NCBI GenBank assembly: GCA_020205615.1
Contig: CM035170.1
Location: 58,232,486-58,296,485, forward strand
Length of the DNA: 64,000 nucleotides
Direction of reading: 5' to 3'
DNA from: Panax quinquefolius
Taxonomy: Eukaryota > Streptophyta > Magnoliopsida > Apiales > Araliaceae
Part shown: one piece after another, positions 1 through 12,202 of the stretch
Numbering within the stretch: position 1 is the stretch's first letter
Layout of the letters: each line of letters starts with the position of its first letter
The notes under the pieces: generated by a model
What the model saw: the letters and a program-made list of their open reading frames with translations, nothing else
What the model was told of the DNA's origin: nothing
Databases searched by the model: none
Translations under genes and position numbers: made by a program

Positions 1-575
1 AACTTATTGCACATGTATTTATTCCTTGATCAGATTAAAGAATCCTAATACTTTGCCAATTTGTTTCACTTCTGAATTCTTTGAACTTTTCAAATAATTC
101 ACACTTGTATTTCAGTAAATACACGTATTCAACTCTTTGAATGATCATATCATTTTCTTGTACTAGTTTGTTCAATTTATAAAATAATTTATTCACGTAA
201 GCCAAGTATACAAAATCCATTAAGTAATATTACAGTTCTATACAAAACATTATTATTATAAATAGAACAACAATTGTTCTTAAATATAATACCAAAGATT
301 TCATTGTCCAATAACAAAATAGAAATAATGTTTCTAATGAGAACTGGAATACAATAACAACTTATTGACTTAATAGATTTGCCCGTAGGAATTGCTAAAC
401 TATATGTTCTTATGGCTAATGCAGCAACCTTTTCTTCATTTACCATACATAGGATTACTTATCCTTTGTTTAACTTTCTACTTCTGCTTGGTCCCTTCAT
501 AAATCAATATTTATGATAACCAAAGTCGGTATCCAATACCCAAGTAGAACATTGACTTAAAGAAAATTTTATTTC
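1..575 (-). pseudogene. Ty1/Copia pol remnant (protease, pre-integrase, integrase start)
   Basis: Minus-strand remains of a Copia polyprotein, read from high to low coordinates. At about 575-470 the protease active-site context appears as TWVLDTD, where the family usually has DTG followed by C, so the catalytic triplet is altered. At 446-189 a GAG-pre-integrase region is recognisable from VAALAIRTYSL, CIPVLIRNIIS and FKNNCCSIY. At 220-35 an integrase core piece reads YVYLLKYKCELFEKFKEF, which in Copia elements lies between the first catalytic Asp and the RSDRGGEY motif. The rest of pol lies left of the window. Stops and frame changes separate the pieces. It continues directly from the gag remnant at 590-1411 in the usual Copia order (protease, integrase, then reverse transcriptase). 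Family assignment is firm; the lineage within Copia is not determined. Confidence 0.85.
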
Positions 576-589
576 AGTCATGAATGAAA

Positions 590-1411
590 CTATATTTGTA
601 ATCGAAACTTCATTAAGCTTCTTCTAGTTAGCCTCTGCAAGATGCTTCTTGCAGTTTTTTTCCAGTGTCCAGGCTTATTGTAGTGGAAGCAAACTCCTTT
701 GCTATCCGTATCAGTTTTGTTTTTATTATCCTTTGTTTTTGCCTTTCTATTTACCTTCTTTGAATCGTTCTTCTTTTCAGAAGATACTTTGGCCCCTATC
801 AGTAAGACTTGGTCTTTCTTGGTTGGAAAGTGACTCTCAACATTTTTTAACATGTTAAGAAAATCATCGAGGCTGATCTTTAGCTTGTTCATATGAAAAA
901 TTCACAACAATTGTGAGAAGGAGTCCAGAGTGACTACAAGATCAAATCATGGCTCAACTCTCCATCTATGACAAAATATGTTGTCCTAATTCATCAATCA
1001 AATTGATAATGTCAAGGACTTTTATCAGTACTGTAGTGTTATCGGTCATTCTAGATCGAAAGATCTCCTTAGATATCTGATATCTATCAGTCCTACTTTC
1101 CTCACCATCAACTACTTGATGTGCAGGAATATAGTAGGAGCATCCATAGTTTCATACTTACGCTGAAGCACGTTACTCATGGATACGAGAATGATGCATT
1201 GAGCCAACTGTGCATCATCTTGTCACTTTCTAAAAGTAGCAATCTCTTCCCCAGAGGCATTGTCTGCAACCATTGTAGGGATAGGCGTATTAAGGACATA
1301 ATATAACTTTTCAGCCATGATAACTATTCTCAAATTCCTTAACCAATCCATTTAATTCGGTCTGGTTAAATAACATCTAATATGCTACGCAGTGATAGTA
1401 ATTTTAGACAT
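590..1411 (-). pseudogene. Ty1/Copia gag remnant
   Basis: Copia gag encodes the nucleocapsid precursor that packages the element RNA in virus-like particles. The frame can be followed from an ATG at 1411-1409, through MDWLRNLRIVIMAEKLYYVL (the typical N-terminal WLRNL and LYVLDTPIP region), to a C-terminal zinc knuckle near 690-660 that reads CFHYNKPGHWKKTA. In the family this is CX2CX4HX4C; here the second and last cysteines are lost (Y and T-A). At least three in-frame stops interrupt it. The protease remnant follows immediately downstream on the same strand. The Lys/Asp-rich stretch before the knuckle (KKNDSKKVNRKAKTKDNKNK) is a normal basic linker of Copia gag. Confidence 0.85.
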
Positions 1412-2119
1412 TGTAAAATTCTGTAAATAAATTTATAATTAACAAAATTTAAGCATACATTCTTTTATTAATTACCAAAATAATTTAGGTCTTGTTTTAA
1501 ATTGGTATCTCCCACTATTTTCATCAAACTATATTACCCTCAATTTATATTGTTCGGCGATATCTAATTAAAGATATGCTAGTGAGAATAAGGATCACAT
1601 TTCAAATGTATATAGCCTTGTGTGTGCACAACAAACTGTATATAAATAAATAGTTAGACAACTCTTTTCAATTACATCAACTATACAACTCCTTGTATTT
1701 TGCCTCTTAAATCATAATGGTCAAGTGTGTGCACATCGGACTATAATGATTTAAGTTAAGTCAGACCCAACATTTTCATATAAGTGAAGAGAAAACTACA
1801 GCCCTTGTGTGTGCACAACAAAGCAGTAATGTTCAATTCCTTATAAACATCATATATAATAAAAACATCTTAAATATTTAATATTTGCCTTGTGTGTGCA
1901 CAACAAACTCATATTAAATATTTAATACTCTATTGTTTCTATCATGCTAGAAGGTGACGTTCGATATTCCAAATATCTTTGAATGTTACAACTTAATATA
2001 AAATATTTGAGGGGTTTGTTATTAATTTATCTTATCTTGTTTAACGCGTATGCACACATATATATATAAAATACACATCATATTAATTAACATGCGAATC
2101 ATGTTTGCATAATATATAA
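1412..2119 (-). other. Copia leader or LTR segment with hairpin repeats, cut by element A
   Basis: No coding frame. This stretch lies immediately upstream of the Copia gag start in the sense of that element, so it should hold the untranslated leader and part of the 5' LTR. I could not find a convincing tRNA primer-binding site, so the LTR/leader border is not placed. It is very AT-rich and contains four copies of a TGTGTGCACA-centred motif (listed separately). It ends where the LTR of element A begins at 2120; the last five bases, TATAA, are the candidate left target duplication of A. Confidence 0.5.
1616..1925. repeat. Four hairpin units with a shared TGTGTGCACA apex
   Basis: The core CTTGTGTGTGCACAACAA, itself a small stem TTGTG-TGTG-CACAA, occurs at 1617-1634, 1804-1821 and 1889-1906; a variant AAGTGTGTGCACATC lies at 1723-1737. 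Spacing is about 80-105 bp. Two copies are flanked by unrelated inverted arms: 1870-1884 pairs perfectly (15 of 15) with 1911-1925, and 1706-1722 pairs with 1739-1755 at 15 of 17 positions. The first copy has only short TATATA arms and the third none that I can see. Function unknown; the constant apex with different arms suggests a structured leader RNA or a DNA cruciform. Confidence 0.7.
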
Positions 2120-3350
2120 TGTGATGTCCCCAAATTCGGGTCTCTTCTAACCCGACATATGGTGCTCCACGGTGCTACAGTTCACACAAACATTCAATTG
2201 AAATGCCTCAAAAGAACGAATATGTCTTATATATATTCCAAAACAATACTTCCATTCCCCAGGTTCTTTATAACCGTTACATTTGTTCTTGTCATAATAT
2301 AAAATATTATCATTACAAACATATACTATTACATAGGTAATCTACAAGTTCGCTTTAACCTTCTCTTTATCCTTGCTGAATCCTTTGGTCCGTTCGGTCT
2401 AAGCTGCATTCATATGATTCAAGCAAGAGTGAGCATAACAAGCTCAGCAAGTACAACAATTTCTTTTAAAAAGCATGCTTGAAATATAGTAATTGTATAT
2501 CTTCAATAACTGGATAATTGTTACAAAGTACTATCCATAATTCAAAATAGCATTCCTTTTCCTTCAAAATGTTTTACAATGACAATATTCAGTAAGACAT
2601 CAATTATGGTCCAAGACCATGACCGTTTCATAATTTCTTTGAAAAGGATAACCCGATACGAAGTCCGTAAGTTCGGCATATCTTACGAGCACTTCTAGGT
2701 GATCAGCATATAGTGCTCTATGTTGATCAACACTACATCCATTAAACGTGTGTACGTTTAAGTTGTGGCAACCTCACGTGCCCATCGAATACTCGATGAA
2801 AATATATTTGTTTATTCATATTCAGGCTTACCTTGAATCCATACCAAACAATTGGCGTAGGATAGCGTTATCAATTCTATATGGAAAACTTGTAAAGAAA
2901 TCAATCAACTCTTTCGTAAAACCATTCATGCATTTCATAACTTGAATCATTTAAAAACTTGACTAACACGAAGGTTAGACAAACGTTTAGAAAAACTTGC
3001 CTTCAGCGTCTACTACAGTAAAATTACGTTTCCTTTGAGTCTTTACGGTCTCTACAACACATAATCACATAACATACCACATTAGGTCATGAATGAACAT
3101 ACATAGTTCCTAAAGAATCTTACCCTTCTTCTCAATTTAATCTTGTATTAGATTTTTATTATTGGTTTCGCTTTCGTCGTTCTTATCAACTTCTTTCTAT
3201 AACTTAATTGAAATTATTCCATTATTACAACTCGGTTCAAGTTAGTGGTATTTCATCGCGGCTTACTAACTTTATTATTAATCAAAATTCGATCGTCATC
3301 AGTTTAGTACACTTATTGCACACCGTTCACGTTCACATTCAATTAACTTT

Positions 3351-3570
3351 CTTTAACTCTAAGTGATCACACTTGAGGCTTAGTTATGACTTAACAATGT
3401 TTTATTAAGTCCCTTTATTTAAATGTTCATCAAATACTACTTATGTTCAACATGTAAAGAATCTTTAACTCTAAGTGATCACACTTGAGGTTTAGTTATG
3501 ACTTAACAATGTTTTATTAAGTCCCTTTATTTAAATTTTCATCAAATACTACTTATGTTCAACATGTAAA
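3351..3570. repeat. 112-bp tandem duplication inside the 3' LTR of A
   Basis: The block starting CTTTAACTCTAAGTGATCAC at 3351 is repeated at 3463 with period 112 and few changes. The 5' LTR copy (from about 40042) has the block once, so the duplication arose after insertion, in this LTR only. Confidence 0.85.
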
Positions 3571-4785
3571 CATTCTTTATTGTCTAGGTTATAAGGTTGG
3601 CGCTACGGTGCCGGCTATTACTCTTGGTTTTCCGCTGCGGCGTCACTAGTTATTGCCTAGAAACGGACTTCGTATATGCATGCGGCATGAGTCCCTTCGT
3701 TCTGGTCACGCTTCTGTTGCATGAGTTTAGGGGTTGAGGCTCGCTGTGGTGCCGGATATTTGGCTTCGAATCGCGCCGCGGCACGGACTTTGTGCCACAG
3801 ATTATTTTGACAGATTTTTAAAATGGTGAGATTCTCGGATTCGTAACTTCTTCATTATAAGTCCAAATTGGCTCGTTCAAGAGCCTACGGTTCACAAATT
3901 ACATACTCTACGTGTTCATGCAAGAATTTTATCTATTCGACTTTGTTTGCTAAAAATTCACTTATTAGTCAATTTTTAATGAAAATGGTAAACATTCGTG
4001 AACGTTCAACGCTCGTTTCTTCGTTATAAGTCGGAATCCAGCCATTTTTGAGTTCGCGACTCTATAATGCCAAATACAACTTGTCTCCATCGAAAACCAA
4101 CGTTTCCGAGTTCAAATACAAAATACGACTTCCATTCTGAGAATTTCACGAATTTGACGATTGTCATCTAATCGTGTGAATTTCGGCGAAACTTCGTTAC
4201 TTAAGATTTATTTTTCGTTTCAAATGGATTCAATTCATCATACTAACATTTTAACCTACTTACTTCATTAACTTATAATCATGATAAGTTATTACTTGTT
4301 CTTTATAAGTTTGTAACTTATGAAAATATAGATTACTTACTATGATTCCATGACTTATCATGATCTTAATCTTTTAACCACCATTCTTGCTTCTTATTAT
4401 CATACCAATTTCATTAATGTTAACATGTTACAAGCTTTTACAAGTTCTTCTTAAGTTCACAACTTCATTAATTTCTTATCTTACAACATGACTTAATTAT
4501 GGCTTATTAATACTTAAGCCCTTTGATTCATTTTTCCAACCCCTTCTTAGCATACATATTCTACCACCACCCACTTCTCTAACAATGGAAGAGAAAGAGA
4601 ATTATGGTTCAAGATGGCTTACCCTTTGATGATCACTTGTTAAGCCTTAATCTTTTTCTTGCTTCTTGCTTATTTGAATAATGAAAGGTCTAACTTTCTA
4701 GCTTATTCTCACTTATTCTCTCAAGCAAATAAGCACTTAACTTGTTGGTGTTTTGAATAAGGAACAAATGAGCTAGTAAGCTTCC

Positions 4786-4793
4786 TATTTATA
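4786..4793 (-). promoter_or_regulatory. TATA box of the A LTR
   Basis: On the minus strand TATAAATA within CCTATAAATAGGAAGC, a standard plant LTR core promoter context. The 5' LTR of A is cut before this position, so only the 3' LTR copy remains and would drive transcription out of the element toward the Copia remnant. Confidence 0.65.
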
Positions 4794-5730
4794 GGAAATC
4801 CTAAGTTAGGGAATAAGGGTCATTAATCCATCCACCTCCTTACTATTCCTAGCTTAAGCACTAAGTAAGCTTAGCCTCCACAACACTTAGGCATTAAGTT
4901 AACTTGCTTAGCACAACTTTTATCCTTTGCTTGCTCACCACATTTACTTAACCATTAAGTTACTTGCTCCCTACTTTGGATAATCCATGGTTTTCCCCAT
5001 GGGTCACCCTAGCCCATTGGATCATAGCTTGGGCTTAGTTTTAATTAGTTTAGCTTAAGTTTTGGGCTTGTAAATTAAATTCTATTGGACTTTCATATTA
5101 AATCTATTGGACTTGTACATCCTACATAATCCACAAATCCATTCACAAATGGCTTAAAGCCTTAGGACATATTTATTTACGTATTCATCTCGTATTCTAA
5201 CTCGTATACTAATTCATGATGTATGACATCATTCATACATACTCGTATAATACATCATATCATACTCGTATTCATTACCTTGTACAATACCCACGTATTA
5301 TACGATCATCGCTTTAATTCACTATACGCATTTAAATTCCTTCTCGCAAATCCCTTTCTTATAACCGTTAGGTTTTAAGTCCACAGGCAAAATATTACGT
5401 TTTCCTGTAACTGAAATATTATTGGATATTCCATCTTACTTTGTTATTCTATCGTTACGTATTTCTCGGAAGTTCAAAAATAATTCCCAAGCAGAAATGC
5501 TTGAATAGTGTTTTTCGGAAAATTTCTCGAAAAGCTTTTATTTTCGTCTTAGAAATTCAAACACTTTAATTCTATCACGTAGCCAAAATCCAATGATGTT
5601 CTTATATGTTTAGGTCATAGAACGACCTTCAATTAGCTTACTCCCATAAATAATCAATTAAATTCATTTAATCCTTATAATTAAATAAAATTTTAATTCT
5701 TCTAAAAATTCAATTTTCTCGGGCGTTACA

Positions 5731-5766
5731 TTCTTTCCCCCTTATAAGGATTCTATCCCCATAATC
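5731..5766 (-). other. Polypurine tract and upstream hairpin of A
   Basis: The sense strand reads AAGGGGGAAAGAA directly before the LTR start TGTAACG; it is the primer for plus-strand DNA synthesis. Just upstream, GATTATG-GGGA-TAGAATC (5766-5749) is a degenerate hairpin with the same GGGA loop as the C elements. Confidence 0.8.
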
Positions 5767-7379
5767 TCGCTAATACTACATGCATCATTGAGGAAAATTT
5801 TCTTCATTTTAATCTCGAGTTCCCACAATACTTCTTCGACCTTGGGGTTCTTTCATTTCACCTTCACCGAAGGTATTATCTTAATTCCCATGACTCGTCA
5901 ATTCCTATCAATAATCTGAGTTGGAAGTTAAACACTTACCAACATATTACACTATCTTTCTTTTATTAGTTCTTCTTTTCTAATTATTTGGAACTCAAAT
6001 TCCTCCTTCAAAACAAGACTATACTTAGTCTTCTATTTATCTTGCGTCCTCTTCTTCGTTTGCTTGTACTCCTCGTTACTTAGTTTGTACTTAATTAACT
6101 CGTTCAATTGTCATGGATTGAGTCTATATTGTGAATAACATTTCTACCGCTTCTTTCCATAATTTAACTTTTAACTCTGCTCTTGCCATCCCCGTTATTA
6201 ACTCAATCTGAGTCGTTAACATCGATAGTTTTTTCGTCCTACTTAACGTGTCGGCTTCTATGTTTACCTTCCTTGAATGATATAAGATATCACAGTCATT
6301 CTCTACCGTATATTCCACTCCTTCTGTGTGAAGATATATTTCAGACTCTTAGAGTCCGTGTATATCTCACACTTCTCCCCGTATAAATACTATCTTCAGA
6401 TTTTAAATTCAAAAACTACATCGGCCAATTATAGATCATAAGTAGGATAGACCCTCTTATAATCCCTTAACTGGCATGATGCATACACAATGACTTTGCC
6501 ATGCTCCAAGAGCACGCAATCTCGTCATCTATGCGAAACGTCGAGATACACTACAAAATTCCTCGTATCATCTGATAAAGACAATACATGTGCTTCACTT
6601 AACCTTCCTTCTTAATTTCTGAAAACTATTTTTCTTACTTCTCATTCCCATCATACCTATTAATTACAATTATGTATATCTTTTAAGCTCAAATTCACGC
6701 ATAGTGAATTCCGTATCCCACTTCTCCCTCCATAGTGTTTCTCACACTATTTTCAAATGTTCAGCGTGATCTTCTGGCGTCTAAAATAGACTAGAATATC
6801 ACCAATGATCATTACGACATCCTCGTCTCGTCCCAATATTATTCGAACACTCTGTGACGCTAATGGTACCTTCAACCATAGCACCTCACAAGAGTACCTA
6901 TCAATTTTCCACCCTCTTCCTTATTTTCTACCGACGATACCCCGTACACAAATCTATCTTAGAAAAATTCTTTTCCCCTTTCAACTGATCCAATAGATAA
7001 TCGATCATGGACCATGGGTATTTACTCTTAACTGCTAACTTACTCCTATTACGATAGTTGATACGCAACCGTAACGACTCATCCTTTTTTCTTAAAATCC
7101 TCCTACCTGGTGTCATGATTAGACAACAATGATGTTCCGGTGATTTATTACCGTAAATTACTACCTTGGGTTTTCTAAATAACTGAAGATTCACACTTTT
7201 CTTATAACAATTTTTTTATACCTTTATGGTTAATCAACCCGTTTATACCGAGAATTACTTCAAATTCTCTTAACTTTATTAATACTTACCTAACGATACT
7301 TTCTTACCTTTATTATTCATGAAACAATTTCCACGAATATAATTAACGAAAGTTATTTCCTCCTCCTCTACCTTAATGT
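5767..7379 (-). pseudogene. Element A pol remnant: PR, RT, RNase H, chromodomain trace
   Basis: Heavily decayed polyprotein. In order: the protease C-terminus (about 7330-7200, REFEVILGINGL where related copies have [12 protein letters not shown]); reverse transcriptase start (7194-6928, with LRINYRNRSKL, YPWSMIDYLLDQLKG and FSKIDLCTGY); the RT catalytic motif at about 6815-6780, reading MIIGDILVYF instead of [10 protein letters not shown], so the first Asp of the pair is Gly; RNase H (about 6600-6124, with [16 protein letters not shown] and DTLSR); and a chromodomain trace (about 5920-5780, VKVEEVLWELE-like). The integrase core is missing between RNase H and the chromodomain trace. Many stops and frameshifts. 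Inactive. Confidence 0.8.
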
Positions 7380-7849
7380 TTAAAGGTACTCATAATCCCT
7401 TTGATACTGACTCCTAGATGAGTCTTTCCACATGTCTTACACACTTTGATCCTAAGATTATAATCCCCTTGTCCCACCCCAGTATTCCCGGAGTTAAAAT
7501 TCTTTCTTTTCGGCATACTGCCACTAGCTCTGCCTTGGTTCATCCCTCTCCCTTGCTCTCATTCTTCCTCTCTTTCTTTGTGGTATTGAGTCAACGTCTC
7601 ACTACCACTTTCTGCTATAAACACCTTCTCCAGAATGGTTCCATAGGAAACCCTCTGGAACACCGCAATCCTACTATAGAGCCAGGGTTTCAGGCCCTGC
7701 TCAAACCTACGAGCCTTCCTCTCCTCAGTGTCCACTTGGTGTGGAGCAACCCTTGCCAATTCATTGAATTTGGTCGTGTACTGGGGAATCGTCATGTCCT
7801 ATAGTTTAAGTTCTAAGAACTTAATCTCCATCCTCCCTTTCATGCTTGT
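7380..7849 (-). pseudogene. Element A gag, downstream part
   Basis: Continues the gag begun at 37640-37216: the reading frame breaks after NYYPT at 37220 and resumes here with SMKGRMEIKFLELKL, which is how the C insertion site was found. Then follow MTIPQYTTKFNELARVAPHQ and ERKARRFEQGLKPWLYS (7795-7559), the conserved capsid end of Tekay-type gag. A first knuckle, CKTCGKTHLGV, sits near 7440-7410; the usual final Cys is Ser. In-frame stops occur, for example just before DMTIP. The five bases 7845-7849 (CTTGT) are the left target duplication of the C array. Confidence 0.85.
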
Positions 7850-10776
7850 TGTGACACCCCCAAATCCGGGTACTTCATTTCCATCGGATTTGGAGCTCAC
7901 TATCAAAATAATTAAATCTAACTACCCATAATAAAGGATAAAAACATTAAATAAATAACTTGAACAATAATCTCTCCCATTAAAGGGTTACATCATAATC
8001 TCAACATAAATCCTAGGTAATCTACCTTAAAATTATTACATCAGTTTGCGGAATACATTATAAAATAAAACAAGTCATAAAACTTCAATCATTTAAATAG
8101 ACTTTAACTAATTCTCCATCACTTAGATATCTTGCCCTTTCCCTTTCTAGTAGATGGATCATCACTTCTTTCAACTTTAGCTGCATTGTTTAATTGCAAG
8201 AGTGAGCAAACAATTGCTCACTGACATAAAGATAGTATAATAACAACATGAGAGTGAACAACGAATACTGAATAATAAATAACTTGTTCTACGAATCAAA
8301 ATAGAAAACAAGTTCGAGCTTAATTATCTGAGGTTCTTAAGACCACAAACTATGTCCACGGTATTTAGGTGTCATTACCTTAACCTTAACAATCATTAGA
8401 TTGTACAGACTCTTCTTAACGTACTCAGAGGAATCAGTCCTTTGCACCATGTATTGTGCACAAACATCTAAACGGTACAAGTACAAAAATCCCCTATGTT
8501 AGGGTTGTTCGTCTCAGTTTGAATTTAGAATTTCCGCACTAAAGAAAGTTTAGTTTGGAACTAGCTTATCAGTGTTTCTAGTATTTTAGAACACTTATTC
8601 AATTTCCATAAATAAAGATTTAATACAAGAATGTATAACTGATCAAGGCTATCAAAGTAAAAGATCGGATATCAACCATATATAATTGAATAAGCTTGAT
8701 ATATATGCAAAGTATTATATTCAAGAAATTAAAACAATCTCCTTTGAATCAGTGTGTTAGAACAATATATGTTTTGAATACTAATAACAAGAAATGAGAA
8801 TGTGAAACTCATTCGATGTAACGAATTAGGTTACATGAGCTTATTCAATCATTCATCAGAATAGAATTAATAGTTTTGCTCAATGACAAATATAAGATTT
8901 AGAAACTTGTACAATTATGAAAATAGAGTTAGAGAACTTGTCTTGATTGTAAGCTACACAAATGAAATAATCTCCAATTAACCTACACATATCATCGAAA
9001 TCTCAACAACAATTAATTGTATGAATATTAGCTTTAGGGTTTAAACCACCATTTAGGTCATAACCCTAATCTAGCACCTAACCATTTAGGTTGACATACT
9101 TAACGCTTCTGAAATTACACATTGATCAACATAACTTAATCATTCAACTCTATCTTTCGAAAACATCCCATTTGGTTTCATTTTATAACTTATTTAAATA
9201 ATTATTTCAAATCTTTTCACTTTGCATTTCAACACATTAACATCTATTATTATAGTTTATATCAGTTTTTAACATCATTAACATATACACACTAAACTAA
9301 CACAAGTTCGATATGCCTCGACCGCAAAACAAGACACTTTCACTCTCGATTCAAGGTGTATGTGCAATTACCACACTTAGGCTTGGATGCAATAACTGCT
9401 GTAGGTGTTCGAACAGACGCAGAGACTAGAATGAACAAGATGGCCGTTTTAGCCTGAATAAAACACAAATTTCACCCATCAAACGGTGAAATTAGCACAT
9501 CCAACTGATATAAAACTAACACATACATGTTTCCTCACATATTCATTAACTTAGAACAAAACATCAAATTAAACTATTTTAATTCCTTAAAATTCATGTT
9601 TTCTCATGAAAACTCCATTTTTGACACCTTTTATCGAATTTGATCACCACAAATTCATTTTTCAATCAATTGACATAATTTAAACTGTGTTGTTTTCGTT
9701 TCTTAACATATTATCATAATCCAACAACAAATTACAGATTACATCATATATTGAACAAGAAATTTGGAACTTTCTATGGCCATATTATAAGAACACAAAC
9801 ACTGTTATTTTCCTTTTCTTCCTCAGCCCAATTTCTCATGAATTTGATAAGAAATAACATGTACACATGATAATCAACAGAGTTTTGAAATTCTACAAGA
9901 ACATGTATACATCACAATTCTCGTGATTTCACATTGTATCAAAAAGGTATACACATATACAACTAAAACTAAAGAATAATAATAGGAATAGATTATACCT
10001 TGATTAGTGAATGCTAGACAAAGATGATAACCACTCAAAACCACTGTGATCTTCTAAAATCTATGTGTTTTCTTCTTCCAAGCTCTCTCTCTCTCTCTCA
10101 ACACTCTGCTCTTTCTCCTTAGCCAAATACGAGAATAAGAAGAAACTAGACGCTAGCCTTAGGTATAACATGTGTAAACATAAACTGAAACCCACGTTCT
10201 TTTTCAGTTATAAAACCCAACAAGCGTCAGCTCAAATAAGCCATAGGCCACAAGGCCCTGTTTGGTTAACCAGAACCTCTCCCAACTAAATTATTTTAAT
10301 AACATTTATATTAAAAAGTTTTATGTCACACTTTTAGTTGATTAATTAAAATAACTTAGTTTAGTTAATTTAAATAACTTATAATACTAATACTAAAAAT
10401 CTTATTATCATTAATAAATAATTATATATCTAATTTAATTAATAAATTAGACACATCACTATATTTAATTTATTTATTTTCTTTAAATTAAACAATTCAT
10501 TTAATTTAACAAATTTCTTAAATATTAAACAATTGATTTAATTTAATTATTTCTTAAATTAAATCCTTCAATAAAATTATCATTATTCAATTTAATTACT
10601 AAATTAATTCACCACAATTATCAATTATTTATTTTCCTTAATAAATAAATTATTTAAAATATTTATTTAATTCAATAAATATTTAAATTAAATTACAAAT
10701 TTCTCGATCGTTACATCCTTCCTCCTTAAAAGGATTCTGTCCCCAGAATCACAACTCGAAAAATTCATTCATTACA
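7850..10776 (-). repeat. C LTR-a (3' LTR of C1)
   Basis: About 2.93 kb with TG...CA ends (left TGTGACACCC, right ATTCATTACA). It is more diverged from LTR-b and LTR-c than these are from each other (for example near 7885). It contains a CT-rich run near 10080-10110, an extremely AT-rich U3 (about 10300-10700) and, near the U3 end, an embedded polypurine-like junction at 10710-10732 with a perfect hairpin at 10733-10750. Only a weak TATA candidate (TTTATAA, minus strand, near 10210) is seen. No gene. Confidence 0.9.
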
Positions 10777-10815
10777 TTTTTCCCTCCTTAACAAGATTAT
10801 GTCCCCAGAATCGCT
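10777..10815 (-). other. Polypurine tract and hairpin of C1
   Basis: The sense strand reads AAGGAGGGAAAAA immediately before TGTAATGAATG, the true LTR start as shown by the outer end of the array at 37215. The hairpin GATTCTG-GGGA-CATAATC (10812-10795) lies upstream with one mismatch; the copy captured inside the LTR is perfect. Confidence 0.8.
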
Positions 10816-10823
10816 ATACAAAA

Positions 10824-12202
10824 TCAAGCAAACAACTGAGGATAATTCTTCATCATAACATTTTCAAGTTCCCACGTAGCTTCCTCAGCATTGTGGTTCC
10901 TGCAGATTACCTTAACAGAAGGTATCACCTTATTCCTCAGTACTTGCTCTTTTCTGTCAACAATTTGAACAGGGACTTCTTCATATGTTAAGTTTTTCTC
11001 AAACTGTAAGGGTTCATATTCTATAACATGCCTATAATCAGGCTTATATGGTCTCAATACCGAGATGTGGAAAACATTATGGATATGCATTAACTCTGGA
11101 GGTAAGGCTACCTATTACGCCACTTCGCCAACCCGTCGAAGAACTTCGAAAGGACCTATAAACCGAAGGCTTAATTTCCCTTTCTTGCCAAATCGAATTT
11201 TCCCTTCAAGGAGATACTTTCAAGAAAACATAACTACCAACATCGAATTCCCAATTTTTTCGGTGTTGATCGGCATATTTCTTCTGTCTATCTTGTGCAG
11301 CTATCAATCTTGCTCAAATCACCTTGATGATTTCGACGGTTTATTGCACCAACTCTTGACCCAATATCTGACGTTCTCCTACATCATTCCAGCATAATAG
11401 AGTTCTGCATTTTCTGCCATATAACGCTTCATAAGGCGGCTTGCCAATACTCACGTGATAACTATTATTATATGAAAATTCAGCCAATGGTAAATGATCG
11501 TCCCAATTTCCCTTGAAATCCATAATACATGCTCTGAGCATATCTTTTAGTGTTTGGATGGTTCTCTCTCTTTGTCCATCGGTTTGAGGATGGTACGTTG
11601 TGCTCATTCTCAGCTGTGTTCCCAAACATTCTTACAATCGTTTCCAGAAATTTGATGTGAAACGTGGATCTCTGTCTGATACAATGGACACAGGTACACC
11701 GTGTCTTGAAATTATTTCCTTTACGTACAGTTTTGCTAACCTATCTAGGGTAAATCGAATCTTGATTGGTAAAAAGTGAGCCGACTTTGTCAATCGATCG
11801 ACAATCACCCAAACGGCGTCAAACCCTTGTTGAGTCGTTGGAAGACCTACCACAAAGTCCATTGTGATATCCGCTTGTCCTTTGATGTTCAGCTTTAACT
11901 TTTTGACACGTTAAGCATTTCGCCACACACTCAGCCATATCCCTCTTCATATTCGGCCACCAAAAATGATGTCTAAGGTCTTCGTACTTCCAAGGTGAAT
12001 CGAATGTCTTGAGTTATGAGCTTCACTCAAAATTTCTTATTTAATTTCTTGTACTTGCAGTACCCAAATTCTCCCTTCGAACCGAAGTAACCCTTCCGAA
12101 TCGATTTTGAATTTGTTTTCCTCACCTTCAACTATTTTCTGTTTTATCTTGTCGCAATCTTCATCCTGAATTTGTGCATTGTTCACTTTCTCTACCAACG
12201 TT
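10824..12202 (-). pseudogene. C1 pol, downstream half: integrase and chromodomain
   Basis: Begins at the B1 insertion point with [11 protein letters not shown]. Integrase inserts the DNA copy into the chromosome. The core is visible at 11862-11632 ([10 protein letters not shown] with the first Asp, [11 protein letters not shown] with the second) and 11625-11341 (SYHPQTDG context, then SYNNSYHVS and [10 protein letters not shown]). The glutamate region reads RERT in place of the usual SERT and keeps the Glu. The C-terminal part (11090-10824) is clean and ends LFA-stop, with a chromodomain-like VKVICRNHNAEEATWELE. Compared with C2 there are small deletions around 11875 and 11980, a stop inside VQ-TVEII and the shared stop before ARLIAAQ. 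Confidence 0.88.

Larger units (their letters stand above)
2120..5730 (-). repeat. 3' LTR of element A
   Basis: About 3.6 kb, bounded by TG...CA (window sense TGTGATGTCC at the left, GCGTTACA at the right). It aligns from 2120 to about 4378 with 38796-40928. The sense-strand start TGTAACGCCC follows a polypurine tract. A TATA box is at 4786-4793. A GC-rich block at about 3590-3800 differs strongly from the other copy. No gene: the 65-codon plus-strand frame at 2748-2945, also present in the other LTR at 39422, is explained by LTR identity. Confidence 0.88.

Noticed and set aside
2748..2945. 65-codon plus-strand frame conserved in both A LTRs (also 39422-39619)
   Set aside because: The two sites are LTR copies of one element; the surrounding noncoding DNA is equally similar, so conservation gives no evidence of coding.
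10065..10289. Plus-strand frame MFSSSKLS... in all three C LTRs (also 27898-28116 and 36529-36756)
   Set aside because: It is antisense to the element, starts in a CT-rich run, and is shared only because the LTRs are copies; the lengths differ.
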